DNA from: Chloroflexota bacterium
GTDB lineage: Bacteria; Chloroflexota; Anaerolineae; Caldilineales; Caldilineaceae
Direction of reading: 5' to 3'
Assembly (NCBI GenBank): GCA_003577365.1
Contig: QEUY01000352.1
Coordinates: 1 to 5,094, forward strand
Length of the DNA stretch: 5,094 nucleotides
Positions 1 to 5,094 of this stretch are shown here, piece by piece. The first letter of the stretch is position 1; each line of letters opens with the position of its first letter. The position numbers and the translations under genes are program-made. The notes beneath the pieces are model-generated. The model saw only the letters and a list, made by a program, of their open reading frames with translations, had not been told where the DNA came from and made no database searches.

Positions 1-596
1 CTAGAGCAGAAGTCTTCATTATTGTCTTCGCTGCGATAGGAATCGCGGAAGAAAGGATCAAGCCCATGAGTCAAGATGGATGCCCGCAGGGCTGGGTCAA
101 AAATGCCGGCGAATAGCTGTGGCTGATGCGCAAGCTGATAGGCCGAGCCTCGCCAATGACCAAAGAGTTCGCCTGTATACTGCATAGACACTTCATAGTG
201 CTCAGTCAGTTCACTGTCCATAGATTGCACTTCTGCCCAAGTGAATCTATAGACCGCCATCCCTCGTTTATCGTGAGGATGACTAAAGACAAACCATTCT
301 TTTCGTGAGGCTGTCGCCAATCCATCCCTGAGTAGGGCCAGATGGATCCATTTTCCGTATTTCGATGTCGGCCCACAAAAATCCACGAGCAGCCAAGGGC
401 CAAAATTGAAGCGCAGCAGACGCTGCTTATAGTTCTTGGGCAACGTCAACACACAGGGGCGATACGCGTTGGCCCCAGCATTAAGCAAATCTATTGTTTG
501 GCGCAAAAAGCCAAAACCCCATTCCGCTTCAGCATAATCTGCAAAGATGCGCTCAAAGGGCGGAGCTAGCGGGGGGACAACGATCTCGGAACTCAT
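1..596 (-). CDS. Hypothetical protein, 3' end beyond the left edge
   Basis: I do not recognise this protein. Reading the minus strand from the ATG at 596-594 gives 198 uninterrupted codons to the window edge. An in-frame TAG lies directly before the ATG, so translation cannot begin further upstream in this frame. The protein starts MSSEIVVPPLAPPFERIFAD and is rich in aromatic residues (for example WGFGF near 26-30, FNFGPWLLVDF near 63-73, KEWFVF near 99-104, HWRGSAY near 147-153). It has no signal peptide or membrane segment, which suggests a soluble globular domain. The ribosome-binding site is weak: only GAGA about 8 bases before the start. The gene lies 61 bases downstream of ald on the same strand, but GC content is far lower (about 45% in the blocks I counted, against about 75% in part of sppA), which suggests later acquisition. 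The visible part could be the N-terminal domain of a larger protein. A McrB-like or defence ATPase is only a weak hunch. The frame is well supported; function is unknown. Confidence 0.75.
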   Translation of the reverse strand, partial: MSSEIVVPPLAPPFERIFADYAEAEWGFGFLRQTIDLLNAGANAYRPCVLTLPKNYKQRLLRFNFGPWLLVDFCGPTSKYGKWIHLALLRDGLATASRKEWFVFSHPHDKRGMAVYRFTWAEVQSMDSELTEHYEVSMQYTGELFGHWRGSAYQLAHQPQLFAGIFDPALRASILTHGLDPFFRDSYRSEDNNEDFCS

Positions 597-610
597 CTAC
601 AGGTTCTCTG

Positions 611-616
611 ATAATA
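611..616 (-). promoter_or_regulatory. Possible -10 box for the left-edge gene
   Basis: On the minus strand the hexamer TATTAT matches the TATAAT consensus at five of six positions. It sits in the 61-base gap between the ald stop and the next minus-strand start. I see no good -35 box at 16-18 bases. If used, transcription would start near 604 and leave a leader of only about 8 bases, which fits the weak ribosome-binding site. A single hexamer in an AT-rich gap can occur by chance. Confidence 0.2.
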
Positions 617-657
617 CGCCTAGTGTTGGATAGTAGCTTTATCGGCAGGTCATTCAG

Positions 658-1767
<1,110 letters not shown>

Positions 1768-1773
1768 AGCCGG

Positions 1774-1779
1774 CTCCTT
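1774..1779 (-). promoter_or_regulatory. Ribosome-binding site of ald
   Basis: On the minus strand AAGGAG lies 6 bases before the ATG at 1767. This is a near-perfect Shine-Dalgarno match at good spacing, and it fixes the ald start. Confidence 0.8.
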
Positions 1780-1835
1780 ATCCTCTGCCTTATCTCTGGG
1801 CGAAGGGTCGATTGGGCGAACGGTCTATGGCTGCC

Positions 1836-1865
1836 AGTGTAGCAGCAGCCCAGGATTTCGGGCAA
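1836..1865 (-). promoter_or_regulatory. Candidate sigma-70-type promoter for ald
   Basis: On the minus strand TTGCCC (1865-1860) and TACACT (1841-1836) are separated by 18 bases. Each matches its consensus hexamer at four of six positions. The predicted transcript would start near 1829, giving a leader of about 60 bases that includes the ribosome-binding site. It is placed by eye and no transcript data are available. Confidence 0.3.
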
Positions 1866-1913
1866 GAAGTTTAAGGCCAATGCAGCCACGCCCACCTTGC
1901 AGCCGGAACCGCT

Positions 1914-1942
1914 TTGCCAAAGTGCCCATTTGTGGCGACAAT
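1914..1942 (+). promoter_or_regulatory. Candidate sigma-70-type promoter for sppA
   Basis: TTGCCA (1914-1919) matches the -35 consensus at five of six positions. GACAAT (1937-1942) matches the -10 consensus at four of six. The spacer is the ideal 17 bases. Transcription would start near 1949-1950, leaving a leader of about 55 bases before the sppA ATG. It is placed by eye, and the weak -10 box lowers confidence. Confidence 0.35.
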
Positions 1943-1958
1943 GGACGCTTGCGCGGGT

Positions 1959-1981
1959 CAATCGGCAGCCCGCCAATCGGC
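1959..1981 (+). repeat. Short direct repeat in the sppA leader
   Basis: The 8-mer CAATCGGC occurs at 1959-1966 and again at 1974-1981, with starts 15 bases apart. It lies just downstream of the candidate sppA promoter and upstream of the ribosome-binding site. The second copy continues into GGCGAACCGT, which resembles GGCGAACGGT at 1815-1824 at the other end of the intergenic region. It could be a regulator site or chance repetition in GC-rich DNA. Confidence 0.3.
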
Positions 1982-1992
1982 GAACCGTGGAC

Positions 1993-1997
1993 GAGGG
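1993..1997 (+). promoter_or_regulatory. Ribosome-binding site of sppA
   Basis: GAGGG lies 7 bases before the ATG at 2005 and supports that start. A second GAGG at 2000-2003 is too close to the ATG to be useful. An ATG at 1998 is in a different frame. Confidence 0.55.
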
Positions 1998-2004
1998 ATG
2001 AGGC

Positions 2005-3804
2005 ATGAGTTGGAGAACGCGGGGCAAGCAGGCCACCCAGCAAGCAGGCGCAGCCTTGGCGCACGCCTGGCAGCAACTGCTCTGTGGCCTGCTGAATGCG
2101 CGCCGCCGTCTGCTGCGCCGCCGCTGGGCCGATTACGCCGTGATCGTCTTGGATCATGCCGTGGCCGAGCGCGCCCCCGACTCACCCTGGTGGTATGCCT
2201 ATTTGCCCGGCGTGAAACAGCCGCTCAGCCTGGAATTTCTGCACGATGCGCTGCGGCGCATGGCCGGTGACCCCGACCTCAAAGGCGTCGTGCTCTTGCT
2301 CAAAGGTGTAGAATTGAGCCTGGCCCAGGCCCAAAGCCTGGCCGGTCTGCTGCGTCGTTTTCGAGCCGGGAACGGCGCAGTTCGGCCCGGCGCGGCAGCC
2401 AAACAGGTCGTCGTCTATCTGGAACAGGCCAACGCCGCCGCCTATGTGGTGGCCTGCGCCGCCGACCGCATCACGCTGCCGCCGCTTGCCACCTGGGATG
2501 TGCTGGGGCTGCGCGTGGCCCCAACCTATTGGAAAGAGACGCTGGCCCGCGCCGGGATCGCGTTCGAGGCGATCCAGATCGCGCCGTGGAAGACCGCGGC
2601 CGACACCCTCACGCGCCGCGCGATGAGCGCCGCCGAGCGCGAGCAATATGGCTGGCTGCTCGACAGCCTGGCGGAGGACATCGTGGCCGCAGTTGTGCAG
2701 GGGCGCGGGCTGGCTGCGGCGCAGGTGACCGCGCTGATCGACCAAGCCCCGCTCAGCGCCGACGCCGCGCTGGCGGCTGGGCTGGTCGACGCCATCGCCT
2801 ATGAAGATCAACTGGCGGCGCTCCTCGGCGCAGCGGGCAGCCCCGCCAAGCTCAAACCCTATGCCCAGATCCGCGGGCTGCTGCTGCGCCGTCCGCGCCG
2901 CCGCGCCGGGCGCAGCGTGGGCGTGCTGAGCCTGCAAGGGTCGATTGTCGTGGGCGACAGCCGCTCTTTTCCCGTGCCGCTGCCCCTCTTGGGCGAGCGG
3001 ATGATGGGCAGCCATACGGTCGCACAGGCGATCCGCGCCGCACGCAGGCGCGCCGACCTGGCCGCGGTCGTGGTACATGTGGATTCGGGCGGCGGGTCGG
3101 CGCTGGCCAGTGACTTGATCTGGCGTGAACTGCATCTGCTCGACCAGGAAAAGCCGGTCGTCGTCTACATGGGCAATGTGGCGGCCAGCGGCGGCTATTA
3201 TATCGCCACGCCGGGGCGTAAGATCGTGGCCCAGCCTGCGACGCTCACGGGCAGCATCGGCGTGGTGATCACCAAGCCGGTGACCGAGGCGCTGCGCGCC
3301 AAGATCGGCGCCAACCGTGAGGTGCTGCGCCGCGGCGAGCATGCCGACATCCTGACCGACGACCGGCCCTGGACGGCGGAACAGCGCGCCACGCTGGAGC
3401 AAAGCGTCGCCCATATCTATGCGCGTTTTAAGACGGTCGTGGCGCAGGGGCGCAACCTGCCCTTGGCCGAGCTGGAGCCGATCTGCCAGGGCCGTGTCTG
3501 GACGGGCAAACAGGCGCTGCGTCACGGGCTGGTGGACGAACTGGGCGACTTTCAGCTTGCGCTGGCGCTGGCCTGCCGCGCCGCCGGGTTGCCCGACGAC
3601 GGCACGGTGGCGACGCGGCGCATCACGCTGCCCCCCACGCGGCTGCTGGCCGAAGCGGTGCAGGGGGCGCAGGCCTTGGCTCGGTATAGAGGCCGCGGTA
3701 CGGCGAACGCATGGATCACGGCGCTGGCGCAGGGCGATGGATCGCGGCTGCTGGGCCGTGAGCGCACCTGGCTGGTCGCGCCCGACCTGCCGCAGATAGA
3801 ATAG
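2005..3804 (+). CDS. sppA: Signal peptide peptidase SppA, 67K long form
   Basis: A serine protease of the S49 family that degrades cleaved signal peptides and other membrane-derived peptides. The 599 residues are close to the 618 of E. coli SppA, with the same tandem-domain layout: an N-terminal domain at about 44-285 and a C-terminal domain at about 304-540. Both domains end in a GLVD motif (259-262 and 508-511), a trace of the internal duplication. The predicted catalytic pair is Lys196 in APWKTAAD (E. coli Lys209) and Ser395 in NVAASGGYY (E. coli Ser409). The spacing of 199 residues nearly equals the 200 of E. coli. In the C domain the lysine position of short SppA (GxHKD) reads GEHADI at 444-449, as expected when the N domain supplies the lysine. 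Other hallmarks are TLTGSIGV (413-420) and GRVWTGKQAL (496-505). Oddities: the usual SPGG motif reads SGGG at 361-364, and the N-terminus is arginine-rich with only a weak hydrophobic stretch near 15-30, so no clear membrane anchor is seen. The family assignment is firm; location in the cell is uncertain. Confidence 0.93.
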   Translation: MSWRTRGKQATQQAGAALAHAWQQLLCGLLNARRRLLRRRWADYAVIVLDHAVAERAPDSPWWYAYLPGVKQPLSLEFLHDALRRMAGDPDLKGVVLLLKGVELSLAQAQSLAGLLRRFRAGNGAVRPGAAAKQVVVYLEQANAAAYVVACAADRITLPPLATWDVLGLRVAPTYWKETLARAGIAFEAIQIAPWKTAADTLTRRAMSAAEREQYGWLLDSLAEDIVAAVVQGRGLAAAQVTALIDQAPLSADAALAAGLVDAIAYEDQLAALLGAAGSPAKLKPYAQIRGLLLRRPRRRAGRSVGVLSLQGSIVVGDSRSFPVPLPLLGERMMGSHTVAQAIRAARRRADLAAVVVHVDSGGGSALASDLIWRELHLLDQEKPVVVYMGNVAASGGYYIATPGRKIVAQPATLTGSIGVVITKPVTEALRAKIGANREVLRRGEHADILTDDRPWTAEQRATLEQSVAHIYARFKTVVAQGRNLPLAELEPICQGRVWTGKQALRHGLVDELGDFQLALALACRAAGLPDDGTVATRRITLPPTRLLAEAVQGAQALARYRGRGTANAWITALAQGDGSRLLGRERTWLVAPDLPQIE

Positions 3805-3811
3805 CCACACT

Positions 3812-3831
3812 GGGCGGTTGGAAAACCGCCC
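3812..3831 (+). repeat. Perfect 8-bp hairpin, possible dispersed palindromic element or terminator
   Basis: GGGCGGTT (3812-3819) pairs fully with AACCGCCC (3824-3831) around a GGAA loop, which is of the GNRA type. It begins 7 bases after the sppA stop. No T run follows (CTACCATTCG), so it is not a classic intrinsic terminator. Read on the minus strand it begins GGTAGGGGCGG, which resembles palindromic intergenic elements that I recall as abundant in Chloroflexota and some cyanobacteria. It could slow RNA decay or partly end the sppA transcript. The stem is certain; its role is not. Confidence 0.65.
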
Positions 3832-3845
3832 CTACCATTCGATGC

Positions 3846-3863
3846 TTCAATTCAAAATTCAAT
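3846..3863 (+). other. AT-rich patch before the PLP-enzyme gene
   Basis: An AT-rich stretch in GC-rich surroundings contains TTCAA three times: at 3846-3850, 3851-3855 and 3858-3862. It lies between the hairpin and the ribosome-binding site (AGGGA, 3864-3868) of the next gene. It could hold a promoter or be left over from a short tandem repeat. I see no well-spaced -35 and -10 pair. Confidence 0.25.
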
Positions 3864-3876
3864 AGGGAACTTCGAA

Positions 3877-5094
3877 ATGCTTGATGTCGCAGCCATTCGC
3901 CGCCAATTCCCGGCGCTGCAAGAAACCTATGATGGCCGTCCGGCCATCTTCTTCGACAACCCCGGCGGCACGCAGGTCGTGCGCCCGGTGATCGACGCCA
4001 TGGTCGACTATCTGACCCGGCGCAACGCCAACACGCACGGCCTGTTTGAGACCAGCCGCCGCACCGACGACGTGATTGTGGCGGCGCGCCAGGCCGCCGC
4101 CGACCTGCTGGGCGCGACTCCGCAGGAGATCGTCTTCGGCAACAACATGACCAGCCTCACCTTTCATCTCAGCCGGTCGCTGGGCCGTGCCCTGCGCCCC
4201 GGCGACGAGATCATCGTCACCCGCCTTGACCACGACGCCAACGTCGCGCCCTGGGTGGCGCTGGCCCGCGACCTCGGCGCATCGCTGCAAACGGTCAATG
4301 TGGACCTGGAAACCTGTACGCTGGATATGGATCACCTGCGCGAGCTGATCTCGTCGCGCACCAAGCTGGTGGCCGTGGGCTATGCCAGCAATCTCAGCGG
4401 CTCGATCAACGATGTGCAGACCATTGTGCAGTGGGCCAAGGAGGCGGGCGCGCTCACCTTTGTCGACGCCGTGCAGTATGCGCCGCACGGGCTGATCGAC
4501 GTCAAGGCGCTGGACTGTGACTTCCTGGCGTGCAGCGCCTACAAGTTTTTCGGGCCGCATGTCGGCATCCTCTATGGCAAGGCCGAGCATTTGGCGCGGC
4601 TGGAGGCTTATCGCGTGCGGCCTGCGGGCAACGAAGCGCCCGACAAATGGGAGACCGGCACCAAAAACCATGAAGGGCTGGCCGGGGTCACGGCGGCAAT
4701 TGACTATCTGGCAGAGTTGGGCGCAGTCTACGGCGGCGCGTCGTTTACTGCTCCCCGCCGCGACAAACTGGTCGCCGCCTGGAAGCAGATCCGCGACTAT
4801 GAACTGATGTTGACCGAGCGCATGCTCACCGGCTTGCAGGCGAGCAGCCGCATCCGCGTCTATGGGCTGATCGAACGCGGCGACTGGCCGCGGCGGGTGC
4901 CGACCTTCTCGATCCGCAAGGAGGGCACAACGCCGCAGCAGTTGGCGCAAGCTTTGGCGGACGCCAACATCTTTGCCTGGGACGGCAACTTCTATGCCCT
5001 GGGGCTGAGCGAGGCGCTCGGCGTGGAGGAGAGCGGCGGGCTGCTGCGCCTGGGCCTGGTGCATTACAACACGCTCGACGAGATCGACGAGTGT
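3877..5094 (+). CDS. Cysteine desulfurase-like PLP enzyme (VC1184 type), 3' end beyond the right edge
   Basis: A class V PLP-dependent enzyme, probably cytosolic, with no known substrate. All 406 codons to the edge are open. Judged from the alignment with SufS-type enzymes, only a short C-terminal tail is missing. The ATG follows AGGGA (3864-3868) by 8 bases. Visible fold-type I features are His119 in LDHDANVAPW (stacks on PLP), Asn172 in SNLSG, Asp197 in FVDAVQ (pyridine nitrogen), His204 in YAPHG, the Schiff-base Lys223 in CSAYKFFGPH, and ETGTKNHEG at 259-267. The N-terminal MLDVAAIRRQFPAL with FFDNPGGTQ (25-33) is typical of the TIGR01976/VC1184 subfamily. The RTGHHCA loop that holds the catalytic cysteine of SufS reads WDGNFYA at 368-374, so the cysteine is replaced by Tyr373. 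A classical desulfurase role is therefore unlikely. A lyase, epimerase or aminotransferase role is possible. The gene follows sppA on the same strand after 72 bases. Co-transcription is possible, but a hairpin lies between them. Confidence 0.88.
   Translation, partial: MLDVAAIRRQFPALQETYDGRPAIFFDNPGGTQVVRPVIDAMVDYLTRRNANTHGLFETSRRTDDVIVAARQAAADLLGATPQEIVFGNNMTSLTFHLSRSLGRALRPGDEIIVTRLDHDANVAPWVALARDLGASLQTVNVDLETCTLDMDHLRELISSRTKLVAVGYASNLSGSINDVQTIVQWAKEAGALTFVDAVQYAPHGLIDVKALDCDFLACSAYKFFGPHVGILYGKAEHLARLEAYRVRPAGNEAPDKWETGTKNHEGLAGVTAAIDYLAELGAVYGGASFTAPRRDKLVAAWKQIRDYELMLTERMLTGLQASSRIRVYGLIERGDWPRRVPTFSIRKEGTTPQQLAQALADANIFAWDGNFYALGLSEALGVEESGGLLRLGLVHYNTLDEIDEC

Noticed and set aside
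126..569. Short open frames of 60-75 codons on both strands in the left region (126-308, 206-403 and 342-569)
   Set aside because: They overlap the longer uninterrupted minus-strand frame 1-596, have no ribosome-binding site of note and show no family motif.
597..657. Possible terminator between ald and the left-edge gene
   Set aside because: No stable stem followed by a T run could be found on the minus strand, only short weak pairings.
2182..3810. A 542-codon open frame on the minus strand across sppA
   Set aside because: Shadow of the high-GC sppA frame. Its product is rich in Arg, Gln, His and Gly with no family motif, while the plus strand encodes a clear SppA with catalytic residues at the expected spacing.
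3812..3831. Start of a CRISPR repeat
   Set aside because: A single palindrome with no second copy and no spacer-like periodicity in the window.
3859..5064. A 401-codon open frame on the minus strand across the PLP-enzyme gene
   Set aside because: Shadow frame. The plus strand in this region encodes a full fold-type I PLP enzyme with a conserved lysine site. The antisense product has no recognisable motif.

Overview
The window is a high-GC bacterial segment with four protein-coding genes, two of them cut by the window edges. I see no RNA gene, CRISPR array, insertion sequence or phage gene. GC content is high across most of it (hand count of 2461-2520: 45 of 60 bases). It drops sharply in the leftmost ~600 bases (27 of 60 in 1-60 and in 181-240). 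The gene set, the GC level and a GTAGGGGCGG-type intergenic palindrome fit a member of the Chloroflexota (filamentous anoxygenic phototroph or relative). This placement is from memory of such genomes and is tentative.

Layout from left to right: (1) 1-596, minus strand: a long ORF running off the left edge, of unknown function and with compositionally foreign base use. (2) 658-1767, minus strand: ald, NAD-dependent alanine dehydrogenase, complete and with its key residues intact. (3) 1768-2004: a 237-bp divergent intergenic region holding a plausible promoter for each direction and some short repeats. (4) 2005-3804, plus strand: sppA, a long two-domain (67K-type) signal peptide peptidase with Lys196 and Ser395 as the predicted catalytic pair. 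It has no convincing membrane anchor. (5) 3805-3876: a short gap with a perfect 8-bp hairpin and an AT-rich patch. (6) 3877-5094, plus strand: a PLP-dependent aminotransferase class V protein of the cysteine-desulfurase-like VC1184 type. It runs off the right edge and lacks the catalytic cysteine of true desulfurases.

The genes do not form an obvious shared pathway. Alanine dehydrogenase links alanine to pyruvate and ammonia. SppA degrades cleaved signal peptides or other membrane-associated peptides. The class V protein is a PLP enzyme of unknown substrate. A loose theme of peptide and amino-acid turnover is possible but is inference only. I found no convincing new multi-gene system. The items most worth a second look are the unannotated edge ORF, the SppA motif and anchor deviations, the cysteine-less desulfurase-like enzyme and the palindromic intergenic element.
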